A stretch of DNA of 64,000 nt from assembly GCF_003315595.1 (NCBI RefSeq), contig NZ_QNQU01000021.1:48767-112766 (forward strand), in the 5' to 3' direction. The notes beneath the pieces are model-generated. The model searched no databases, was not told the origin of the DNA, and worked only from the letters and a program-made list of their open reading frames with translations. A program made the position numbers and the translations under genes. The DNA comes from Pedobacter miscanthi. GTDB taxonomy: Bacteria; Bacteroidota; Bacteroidia; Sphingobacteriales; Sphingobacteriaceae. Positions 15,696 through 22,621 of this stretch are shown piece after piece (the stretch's first letter is position 1; each line of letters opens with the position of its first letter).

Positions 15696-17234
15696 TTACT
15701 GTTTAGTTTTGATGTAGTACGAGTACACTACTTTATCTACAGGCTTAAGCTCCTGCAAGGTATTTTTGATTGATTCGGATAAAGCTGTATTAGGGGTGTT
15801 TTTAGCATTTAGCCATTCAAATTTGGCCATTTTAACGCCCTGTAGATTAGGTGTGGCCGTGTTTGATAAAATATCTACCCTGATCAATCCCTCAGGATTA
15901 TGGATGTTGGCTGCACTGAATTTAGGGTCGAAAGCAACACCAAATTCTACATGCTTTGGGTTAGATGCCCTGGTATTGGTAAAAAGGGTTTGGTTGAGGG
16001 TAAAAACCTCACTGATTGGATTTGATGGCTGTGTTTTATAAATCCATTGTTCTTTTAATTTTCCGTCGGGATTGTAACATGCCTTTGCAATTTCATCCTT
16101 TTCCTGATCAGAAAACTTTGCCTCGCCATTACTGCCTTTGCTTAATTTGGGTTGGTGTTTTTTAGCTTCTTCTGATTTTGCAAAATTTTCGAAATCGGTG
16201 GTTACATCCGAAACTTTTACGCTGAAGTTTCCAAAAGTGTAGCTATCTTCATTACTGAGGTCGATAAAAAGTTTCCTGAAGAAATCGTTAAACTGGTTTT
16301 GCGCTGCGTAAGTGCTGTGCAGCTGATCGATATTTTTCCAATCTAATCCGAGCGGATTAAACTCAAAGTTGTGTCCGTTTTTTAATCCATTGATGTAACT
16401 TTCTTTTAAATCGAGTACATTTTTGGCTTTGTCTGATTTTGCTGTCTCATCATAAAAAATACCACCCGATTTTTCTGAAGGATATCCGGTTGATAGCTGA
16501 TAAGCGGTGTTGGATAAATCAAACCTGGTTGTTGAGGGAGCAAGCTTTGATGCGAGTTTTGAAATCATGCTGCCTGCATCCGGCTTGCCAGAGCTGAATA
16601 TGGTGAAATAAAGGTGTTTGTTAACCTTGCCTTCTTTATAATCGGCAATAAAAAAGTGAATGGAATTGCCTTTTTCGAGCCATTTGGAGAATGGGATTTT
16701 TAGAAAAGCGGTGTTGGTAACCTCTATGTTTTTTTGCCACTCCTCAAAATCGGTAATAAGGAGGGCATCGCTATTACCGGCCACAATTTTTTCTACTGTT
16801 GATTGTAAAGGCGCCCAGATGTCAGCATATTGTTTCGGGTCGCTTACCTGTTGGCCCAGTTCGGTAGTATTGGCTACGTTCAGTAATGAGATTTTATTAG
16901 AACCTAATTTGTAAACTTCAAACTGCTGGGCCAGAATGGTATTGAAGCAGGCCGACATCATATTTTTAATCGTTGGATCGCTAAAAGCTTTGTTTATACC
17001 AGATGAGAAATCGATGTAAAGTGCTGGTGTGCCCCTTTTAGTTTCATTGCCTGAGCTTATAACGTTATTGTACGCTTCTATACGCTTTCCCAAATCCTGA
17101 TCATAAAGATTGAAGTTTGTAGCCGCGAAGGGATCTTCTGATTGGGATCCTCCTGAACTTTTACAAGCTGAAATTGCAAATAGTCCCAATAGTCCCATTA
17201 ACCTGAAAAATTTCAGGGTATTGCCTGTTTTCAT
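15696..17234 (-). CDS. Lipoprotein, possible vWA-like fold, first gene of the Ter operon
   Basis: The N-terminus is a lipoprotein signal with lipobox ISAC (Cys24). The 512-residue protein has ALYIDFSSG at about residues 71-79, an Asp-x-Ser-x-Gly arrangement similar to the DxSxS metal site of von Willebrand A domains, and a later LLITDFEEW strand (about 158-166) in the position of a second metal-site Asp. The vWA reading is by eye and not certain, since the third motif residue is Gly and not Ser. The rest is Lys/Asn-rich without recognised motifs. It is first in the operon, just behind the predicted promoter, and would place a component in the periplasm or outer membrane, complementing the OmpA-domain protein at the other end. 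Confidence 0.6.
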   Translation of the reverse strand: MKTGNTLKFFRLMGLLGLFAISACKSSGGSQSEDPFAATNFNLYDQDLGKRIEAYNNVISSGNETKRGTPALYIDFSSGINKAFSDPTIKNMMSACFNTILAQQFEVYKLGSNKISLLNVANTTELGQQVSDPKQYADIWAPLQSTVEKIVAGNSDALLITDFEEWQKNIEVTNTAFLKIPFSKWLEKGNSIHFFIADYKEGKVNKHLYFTIFSSGKPDAGSMISKLASKLAPSTTRFDLSNTAYQLSTGYPSEKSGGIFYDETAKSDKAKNVLDLKESYINGLKNGHNFEFNPLGLDWKNIDQLHSTYAAQNQFNDFFRKLFIDLSNEDSYTFGNFSVKVSDVTTDFENFAKSEEAKKHQPKLSKGSNGEAKFSDQEKDEIAKACYNPDGKLKEQWIYKTQPSNPISEVFTLNQTLFTNTRASNPKHVEFGVAFDPKFSAANIHNPEGLIRVDILSNTATPNLQGVKMAKFEWLNAKNTPNTALSESIKNTLQELKPVDKVVYSYYIKTKQ

Positions 17235-17273
17235 AATTTATACATTTAATGCTTTTAGTATTGTTTAGCTGAT

Positions 17274-17299
17274 CAAAAGTATAAGCAGGGCAACGGCAA
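17274..17299 (-). promoter_or_regulatory. Candidate promoter of the Ter/tubulin/actin operon
   Basis: On the minus strand TACTTTTG (17274-17281) fits the Bacteroidota -7 element TAnnTTTG, with a TTG at 17297-17299 fifteen bases upstream, slightly closer than usual. The start codon at 17234 is about 40 bases downstream. No other good -7 element was seen between this point and the gene, and the operon has no gap above 30 bases, so this may drive all eight genes. Confidence 0.4.
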
Positions 17300-17393
17300 T
17301 CCTTACGGAAAACCGTAAAGCGGATATTATGGTTATAAAAAATTGAGATGATGTTTTAGGTGAGCCGGTTTGTTTAAGTTTTAATGCTCCATC

Positions 17394-17921
17394 CTGTAAA
17401 AACTAAGTTGATCTCAGTGGTTATAATATATATTGCGCGGTTTAATTTACCGCCTTAGTCACCTTAGAACAGTTTTACCATATAAGAGCATGTAAGCTTA
17501 TATGATCCTTCAATGTCTTACATGGTGATCAAAAATGCACTTGGTTATAATTTACCACCTTAGTCACCATGGAACATCTAAGCTGTTGAATGGCATTAGC
17601 TAGCCGCAAAAGGGTTTTACCATATAAGAAATATAAGAGCATGTAAGCTTATATGATCCTAAATGTCTTATATGGTGAAAAAAATACGCTGATTTTTTGT
17701 CTTTCGGTTTGTGGTTGCGATTCTGTAAAACTCAGGTGATCTCAGGTGACTCAGGTGGTTATAAAATAAATATTGGGTTGTTTAATTTACCACCTTAGTA
17801 ACCTTAGAACATCTAAGCTGTAAATGGCATTAGCCAATCGTACAAGGGTTTTGCCATGTAAGAAATATTAGAGCATGTAAGTTTATATGGTACTTAAATG
17901 CCTTACATGGTGAAAAAATAC
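17394..17921. repeat. Three tandem-like copies of a hairpin repeat
   Basis: Three units occupy the gap upstream of the Ter operon: about 17394-17527, 17543-17687 and 17721-17921. Each contains TTTAATTTACC.CCTTAG or a close variant, then ACCATATAAG-type and CTTATATGGT-type inverted ends around AGCATGTAAGCTTATATG. In the middle unit ACCATATAAGA (17619-17629) and TCTTATATGGT (17666-17676) are a perfect 11-base inverted repeat enclosing 36 bases. Units 2 and 3 also share ACATCTAAGCTG and ATGGCATTAGC; units 1 and 3 share a CTGTAAAA-ACT-GATCTCAG lead-in. No ORF spans them. They may form transcript-end hairpins for the SRPBCC gene (whose 3' end is at 17930), or be mobile repeat units. Confidence 0.75.
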
Positions 17922-17929
17922 ACTGAATT

Positions 17930-18406
17930 TTATTCTTTTGGTTTGGTCTTTATGCTTCCGCCCACCGCCTCACGCTTTATTACCTCATTTCTTTCTAACA
18001 GTAACTGCTTCATATAACGGGTTAAGAAAAGTTTTTCAGCCAGCCATCCTAAAATGCCTAAGGGTGCTTTAAACTTAAAAATGTCGATCATTTCAGTTTG
18101 ATTACTAATCGTTTTAAAAGCGTGCTGATGGTGAAGTTTTTTGAATGGTCCTCTAACCATTTCGTCAATGAATGAATTAGGATACTTAAAGGCTGTAATT
18201 TTATTGGTCATTTCGAAATAAATGCCAAAATGTTTGGCCCTCCAGGTAACTGATTCACCTAAGTTGATTAACCCGTTAACCTTTCCTGTTATGGCTTGTT
18301 CTTCCGAATGCTGCATTGATTGGATATGAAGTTCGATACTTCTAGATAGATCAAAGCAACGCTCAATTGGTGCATTGATCAATGTTTTTAAAATGATTGC
18401 AGGCAT
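17930..18406 (-). CDS. SRPBCC-family protein
   Basis: This 158-residue protein has the START-like ligand-binding pattern: LKTLINAPIERCFDLSRSIELH at the N-terminus, a central WRAKHFGIYFEMTNKI strand pair, and a C-terminal long helix with LERNEVIKREA. The cavity fold binds hydrophobic ligands, and members are often encoded beside or fused to TIGR01777 epimerase-like proteins, one of which lies next on the same strand (18870-19814). Ligand and pathway are unknown. A short duplicate of its 5' end is found 390 bases upstream (18759-18801). Confidence 0.8.
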   Translation of the reverse strand: MPAIILKTLINAPIERCFDLSRSIELHIQSMQHSEEQAITGKVNGLINLGESVTWRAKHFGIYFEMTNKITAFKYPNSFIDEMVRGPFKKLHHQHAFKTISNQTEMIDIFKFKAPLGILGWLAEKLFLTRYMKQLLLERNEVIKREAVGGSIKTKPKE

Positions 18407-18455
18407 AATTAATTCGTAATTATTGAAATCTTAATTTTTTCTGCCCACGCACTTG

Positions 18456-18500
18456 GGCTTGCCTCGGCTCACCGCCGCCGAAAGGGCTCTTTCTTTATCC
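18456..18500 (+). repeat. Dispersed intergenic repeat, copy A
   Basis: GCCTCGGCTCACCGCCGCCG (18461-18480) followed by an AGGGCTCTTTCTTT block recurs at 25461 and 28315 with only a few changes, always in gaps between genes and always on the plus strand. The other two copies continue into a further shared block that is missing here. It has no ORF. The 18.4-18.87 kb gap otherwise holds the duplicated gene fragment described separately. Confidence 0.65.
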
Positions 18501-18758
18501 TTGATGATAAAGAAACAAACAATCAAGGCTTGCATCCTTCCTTGTAAAAAGCTACGGAAATCTCTATTGCAGCAGTATCCAGGCTCTTTCCTTTACTTAT
18601 ATCCCATCGCTCCCGCTTGATCCTGCCTTGGGCTGTGGGGTATTAAGATTAGTGCAAAGATTTCCATGCTTTTCTCTACGGAAATCTGCTATGCCAAATT
18701 GCATCATGCAATGGAGTTTTCTTTCAAAATATCTAATCGACCAAAATACTACCCGATC

Positions 18759-18801
18759 GGTGCAATGATTAATGTTTTTAAAATGATTGTAGGCATTATT
18801 A
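18759..18801 (-). pseudogene. Duplicated 5' fragment of the SRPBCC gene
   Basis: The bases GGTGCAATGATTAATG...TTTAAAATGATTGTAGGCAT repeat the sequence covering the first 13 or so codons of the SRPBCC gene (18364-18406) with about three substitutions. The fragment includes the start codon but stops being similar after about 40 bases, so no protein can be made from it. It suggests a local duplication followed by loss or a repeat insertion between the copies. The duplication is seen directly; its origin is inferred. Confidence 0.6.
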
Positions 18802-18814
18802 AAGATTTTGTATT

Positions 18815-18915
18815 ATGCTTAGCGTTTAGCGCCAAGCGGTTTGCGTTTAATATTCCTGATTGGTTCCGCTTATCGCCCAGCGCTAAACGCTTTTCGCTCG
18901 GCGCTCAGCGCTTCC
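18815..18915. repeat. AGCG-type short repeat block reaching into a coding end
   Basis: Variants of TTAGCGTTTAGCG and AGCGCTAAACGC recur at 18818-18842 and 18870-18912. A similar block, CTAAGCGTTTGGCGTTTGGCGG, lies at 20727-20748. The right half of this block encodes the last dozen residues of the TIGR01777 protein (EALSAERKAFSAGR), so the repeat appears to have extended the reading frame. These are simple, internally repetitive sequences without a clear boundary. Confidence 0.5.
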
Positions 18916-19814
18916 GCCGCCTCCCTCACTTCCCCATACTTAAACTCAAATCCACCATCTAACAACACTGCCGGTTTAACCCACCTGCTTTTTAAAATCA
19001 GCTCTGTTTCTGTTCCGATAATTTTTGCACCAATGGCCAGTAACCAGGCAGGTGTAGGCATACCGAAACCAATACAAAAAGCTTTCCTGATACTGCGCAT
19101 AAACAAATCATTTTTAACTGCATTTGGTGCGGTGCAGTTTACAACACCATTTATTTCAGGATGGTTGAGCAACCATTCGATACTTTGGGCAGCATCCGTT
19201 TCGTGGATCCAGCTCATGTATTGTTGTCCATTGCCCTGTTTGCCGCCCATGCCGAGTTTTACGAGGTTGAGCAATCGCGGAAATGCACCATCCTGCAAGC
19301 CTAGCACGATACCCATCCGGAGCGCTATTTTCCTTGTTTGAGGTGTTTCGGTTTCGAAAAAGCTGTTTTCCCAGGCTTTGCAAACTTCAATAGAGAAACC
19401 AGTACCGATTTCACCCGTAAACTCATCTTGTTGACGGTCTTCCGCATGACGATAAATGGTGGCAGAAGTAATATTGATCCAAAGTTTAGGTGAATTTTTA
19501 AGGCCTTCTATCACTTTGCCCAATAAACGGGTGGGGATTAATCTTGAATCAAGAATTTCCTTTTTGTTTTTTTCGGTGTATCTGCAGTTTACATTTTTGC
19601 CACAAAGGTTAACCAGCAGGTCTGCGTCATCTAAACTAGCTGCCCACTCGCCCATGGTTTTGCCATCCCATAGTCGTGTTTTGATATTGCCATCATTAGC
19701 TTTTGGTTTTCGGGCAAGAATAATTATCTCATCGGCTACGCTACTAAAGTATTTGGCCAGTACATTACCTAAATAACCATTACCGCCTGCCAGTACAATT
19801 TTTCCGTATTTCAT
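18870..19814 (-). CDS. TIGR01777-family NAD(P)-dependent epimerase/oxidoreductase
   Basis: The 314-residue protein opens with the nucleotide-binding glycine motif LAGGNGYLGNVLAKYF (about 8-23). It has the family block CGKNVNCRYTEKNKKEI, the SATIYRHAEDR region, the RMGIVLG strand and a C-terminal DUF1731-like end (GFGMPTPAWLL...ILKSRWVKPAVLLDGGFEF). Family members, such as E. coli YfcH, are of unknown substrate. The gene begins five bases after the DCC-domain gene, suggesting one transcript. The final residues derive from a repeat block (see 18815-18915) and exceed the usual family end. The role is unassigned. Confidence 0.85.
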   Translation of the reverse strand: MKYGKIVLAGGNGYLGNVLAKYFSSVADEIIILARKPKANDGNIKTRLWDGKTMGEWAASLDDADLLVNLCGKNVNCRYTEKNKKEILDSRLIPTRLLGKVIEGLKNSPKLWINITSATIYRHAEDRQQDEFTGEIGTGFSIEVCKAWENSFFETETPQTRKIALRMGIVLGLQDGAFPRLLNLVKLGMGGKQGNGQQYMSWIHETDAAQSIEWLLNHPEINGVVNCTAPNAVKNDLFMRSIRKAFCIGFGMPTPAWLLAIGAKIIGTETELILKSRWVKPAVLLDGGFEFKYGEVREAAEALSAERKAFSAGR

Positions 19815-19818
19815 GATG

Positions 19819-20634
19819 TTATAATAAAAAGATTAAACCTAAAACAATTAAGCGGTAAAGCGCCCAGCTCACGCTCATTAACCAGCCTAACTTTAATAAT
19901 TTACTCCTGCGGATGTGCTCCAAAAACATCAGCCCTGCAACCATCAAAAAATAAAGGATAAAAACGACTGGTTGAATATGAAGGTGCTTAGCCAAAATCA
20001 GAACTGGCAAAAGCAACAATAAACCTGCGAATGAAATCGTCATCATGTTGCCCAGGTAATTCCATAGTTTTTCTTTCCGGTAAAAAAGAACAATAGCGGC
20101 CTGAAAAAATAACTGTCCGCCGCAAATTAAATATTCGCGGTATTTATTGCCAAGGGGTACAAAATCGGTTAGCAAATGTGCATAGCCAGTTAGTATATAA
20201 GCTGTAATTAACCAGGTAAAAAGTAAGTAAGCAATGCGGTAATGGATTTTAAAAGTAGGCTGTATGGTATTTTCCTTAACCGCTGCGGGTATAATTACCT
20301 TACGGTTATAAGAGATAAAAGCATAAAATTTTTGCATCAGGTAAATAAACGGACCGAACATAAACAGGGGTTTGAAAAAGGGCATGGCGTGCGCTATAAC
20401 TTTAAACAAACTCTGTATGCCATAAGTTACTTCGCCATTTTCGGTATTTACCAGCGCAATTTCGTTGGCTGCCCGCTGCCTGTCTACCAACGGACAGATG
20501 TCCTGTGGCATTTCCTGATAAGCTTCTCTACCATCTTTTGCCAACATACCAGTTTTAACAAAAACCTTGGTGTAGACATAACACATCGGGCATTCGTTGT
20601 CGAATAAAATCACATGGTTCTTAAGCGTTTTCAT
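19819..20634 (-). CDS. DCC-family thiol-disulfide domain membrane protein
   Basis: The N-terminus carries the DxxCxxC motif of the DCC (DUF393) family: FDNECPMC at residues 11-18. This predicts a thioredoxin-like redox-active site. After about residue 95 the protein becomes a membrane domain with about five to six helices to residue 271, so a DCC domain is joined to a membrane part. DCC proteins are thought to act as thiol-disulfide oxidoreductases, but the partner is unknown. It directly precedes the TIGR01777 epimerase gene (gap five bases) in an arrangement seen in other Bacteroidota. Confidence 0.8.
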   Translation of the reverse strand: MKTLKNHVILFDNECPMCYVYTKVFVKTGMLAKDGREAYQEMPQDICPLVDRQRAANEIALVNTENGEVTYGIQSLFKVIAHAMPFFKPLFMFGPFIYLMQKFYAFISYNRKVIIPAAVKENTIQPTFKIHYRIAYLLFTWLITAYILTGYAHLLTDFVPLGNKYREYLICGGQLFFQAAIVLFYRKEKLWNYLGNMMTISFAGLLLLLPVLILAKHLHIQPVVFILYFLMVAGLMFLEHIRRSKLLKLGWLMSVSWALYRLIVLGLIFLL

Positions 20635-20720
20635 TTTATGTAAATTTTAATACTTTCAGTAAATTGTGAAACATTGATTTAAAAAATTAAGCCCAACTAT
20701 TGGTAAGGCTTTTTTGGGGT

Positions 20721-20766
20721 TTAGGGCTAAGCGTTTGGCGTTTGGCGGTTAGTGTTTAGCGGTTAT
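20721..20766. repeat. AGCGTTTGGCG-type short repeat
   Basis: TTAGGGCTAAGCG then GTTTGGCG twice and GTTTAGCGG form a degenerate tandem array of about 9-base units between the regulator and DCC genes. It belongs to the same simple-repeat class as 18815-18915. It contains no gene and probably separates the two transcription units, although no terminator is obvious. Confidence 0.45.
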
Positions 20767-20837
20767 GGTGCGCATGTTTTGATCCTATAATCTTGATACT
20801 TGATACTCCAATCTCGCTATCCTAATCTTGCTACTCC

Positions 20838-21344
20838 CTATTTAAACACCTTCAATATCGAACCCCAGAACCAGCTTTCATCCGCCTTTAACATCGTTTC
20901 TAAAGTTTTATCTACATTTCCGGCGAGTTTGTTAATGTCTTTAATCGATTTCTGGAAAGTTTTAAACTCAGGGTCTTTTTCATCGCCATTTACCGTAGAA
21001 AGTTCATTCAATACCTTTAAAACAGGCTCCAGTTCTCTTTTCTTACGTTCTTTAGCTACCTGACGGGCAATATTCCAGACATCTTTATCTGCAAAAAAGT
21101 ATTCTTTCCGCTCACCGGCTTTATGTTGCTTTTCGATCAATCCCCAGCCAATCAGGTCGCGGAGGGTCATGTTGGCGTTTCCTCTAGAAATGCTCAGTTG
21201 CTCCATAATTTCTTCAGTGGTAAGTGCCTCTGCCGAAATCAGCAACAATGCATGTACCTGTGCCATGGTGCGGTTAATTCCCCATTCAGAGCCCAATTTA
21301 CCCCAGGCTTCTATAAATTTCAACTTTGCTGCTGCCAATTCCAT
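20838..21344 (-). CDS. GbsR/MarR-type transcriptional regulator
   Basis: The start at 21344 (MELAAAKLKFIEAWG) is preferred over the upstream TTG at 21350. The protein, about 168 residues, has a winged-helix region: MAQVHALLLISAEALTTEEIMEQLSISRGNANMTLRDL, then WGLIEKQHKAGERKEYF as the wing, and a long C-terminal helix pair. This matches GbsR-like MarR-superfamily repressors. It probably regulates itself and perhaps the DCC-TIGR01777-SRPBCC genes downstream. The upstream palindrome TTTCAA/TTGAAA overlaps its promoter and is a good operator candidate. Confidence 0.85.
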   Translation of the reverse strand: MELAAAKLKFIEAWGKLGSEWGINRTMAQVHALLLISAEALTTEEIMEQLSISRGNANMTLRDLIGWGLIEKQHKAGERKEYFFADKDVWNIARQVAKERKKRELEPVLKVLNELSTVNGDEKDPEFKTFQKSIKDINKLAGNVDKTLETMLKADESWFWGSILKVFK

Positions 21345-21347
21345 ACA

Positions 21348-21392
21348 CAAATATAACTATATTTTTAAACTTTCAAAAATTATTGAAACTTT
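21348..21392 (-). promoter_or_regulatory. Promoter and operator-like palindrome of the GbsR-type gene
   Basis: On the minus strand TATATTTG (21348-21355) fits TAnnTTTG exactly, and TTG at 21374-21376 lies 18 bases upstream, a near-ideal Bacteroidota promoter. The -7 element ends only three bases before the ATG at 21344, which predicts a leaderless or nearly leaderless mRNA. The -33 region lies inside an inverted repeat, AAACTTTCAA (21367-21376) with TTGAAACTTT (21383-21392), 9 of 10 positions symmetrical, a plausible autoregulatory operator. Confidence 0.55.
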
Positions 21393-21409
21393 ATTTTATT
21401 TGAAAGTAT

Positions 21410-22492
21410 TTATTGTTTATGTTTTAATTCTTCGAGTACATTTTGCCAGTTATGCTGTCCGCCGCTTACCTTTTGTAAAAGATCTTTTTGCGTTGGATCA
21501 AAATAAACCGATAACCTTAAAACAGGCAAAGCCAGGCCTGGTTGAAACATACTCCCCGGTGCAAAACCAGGTTCGTTGTTTTTCGCCCGGTCGCGATCGA
21601 ACTTAACCGTTGTATTTACATATTCTTCGTGCTGTTTTTCGCCCTTAATGTACGGAATCAACCATTCTACCGATTTTTTGATTGACGATCCTTTTGGCGA
21701 TTCGTAAGTATAAAAGTTGTTGCCCTTTGCCCTGTCGATCATAATTGCCAGTTTTAGCATCGGTTCCAGGTCGTAAATGTGGTAATGCATGGCATCGCGT
21801 TCTTTAAAATCTAAACTGGTACCATCGGCATACAAGTTAATGTTGATGTGGCTTTTCAGGTTATCAATTGCCCAATTAATCAACTCCAGGTTATTGAGTG
21901 CATAACCGATTTCGCCAACTTCTTTTAAGCGGTGGGCATTCCAGTTGTTAATGGCAGTGGCCCTTCCTGCTTTCATACGTTTACTGTTTATTTCTGCCCA
22001 GGCGGTCTCACTCAGCCATTTTTCGATCTCTTTTTTATCGGTGGCCGGGATGTCTTTTTTGATCAGATCGTAAGCTTCAACTGCCGGATCCAGGTTGGTA
22101 TCATCAATAGGATCGCCATTGGGTTTATTGTTTTTTGCCCATGCGGAAAGAAATTCTACACATTTGTTTAAATATTTTTGATCGCCATTAATCTGGTAAG
22201 CAAGTGCCAGTGTAAACATTTTATTCATGTCGGCCAGGGCCTGCTGGGTTTTCACTTTCTTCGGATTTCCCTTCAATAAACCCTCTGTTCTGATGGTATC
22301 TATAGGGTTTGGCTGCTCATCAAGGTATTTTAAAGCCGATTTTTCGAAGCCCTGATAAAGTTTTTGGGTTTCTGTATCGTTTTTGATGGCACTTTTCAGC
22401 TTTGCGGTTTCGTTGGTATTTAAACTTACAATCTGCCCGAAGGAAGCAAAAGAGAATGAGGCAAAGGCGATTGTAACAACAAACTTTCTCAT
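21410..22492 (-). CDS. Alginate-lyase-like polysaccharide lyase
   Basis: The protein (360 residues) has a signal peptide (MRKFVVTIAF...SFGQ) and an all-helical PL5-type alginate-lyase-like body. Family hallmarks are NNWNAHR at about 182-188 and DGTSLDFKERDAMHYHIY at 223-240; the latter resembles the catalytic loop DG-ELxRxxxAxxYHxY of PL5 enzymes with Arg and Tyr/His residues. It would cleave uronic-acid-containing polymers in the periplasm or outside. There is no PUL (no SusC/SusD pair) nearby, and the gene stands alone between the regulator and YfhO, so the substrate is uncertain. A possible -7 element TAGATTTG lies at 22524-22531 on the minus strand. Confidence 0.8.
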   Translation of the reverse strand: MRKFVVTIAFASFSFASFGQIVSLNTNETAKLKSAIKNDTETQKLYQGFEKSALKYLDEQPNPIDTIRTEGLLKGNPKKVKTQQALADMNKMFTLALAYQINGDQKYLNKCVEFLSAWAKNNKPNGDPIDDTNLDPAVEAYDLIKKDIPATDKKEIEKWLSETAWAEINSKRMKAGRATAINNWNAHRLKEVGEIGYALNNLELINWAIDNLKSHININLYADGTSLDFKERDAMHYHIYDLEPMLKLAIMIDRAKGNNFYTYESPKGSSIKKSVEWLIPYIKGEKQHEEYVNTTVKFDRDRAKNNEPGFAPGSMFQPGLALPVLRLSVYFDPTQKDLLQKVSGGQHNWQNVLEELKHKQ

Positions 22493-22621
22493 AATAAATA
22501 GGTTGAATTGGGATTCTTTGTTACAAATCTAATTTTTTATTCGGCATGCATTTAATTTATTCCTTTTTTATACCGCCCAAATTTTTATTTTTGACGTTCG
22601 TTTAAACTTAAACAAACCTTA

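Noticed and set aside
6499..17234. Tellurite resistance operon
   Set aside because: TerD proteins alone do not show it; no TerC, TerA/Z or TerB-like gene is seen and the main components are cytoskeleton-like.
6499..17234. Phage-defence or secretion system such as T6SS
   Set aside because: No nuclease, nucleotide cyclase, toxin, sheath, Hcp/VgrG or ClpV-like gene was found, so there is no support beyond the presence of OmpA and lipoprotein anchors.
17394..17921. Possible CRISPR array from three repeated units
   Set aside because: The units are over 100 bases, unevenly spaced and diverged, and the bases between them are not spacer-like; no cas gene is present.
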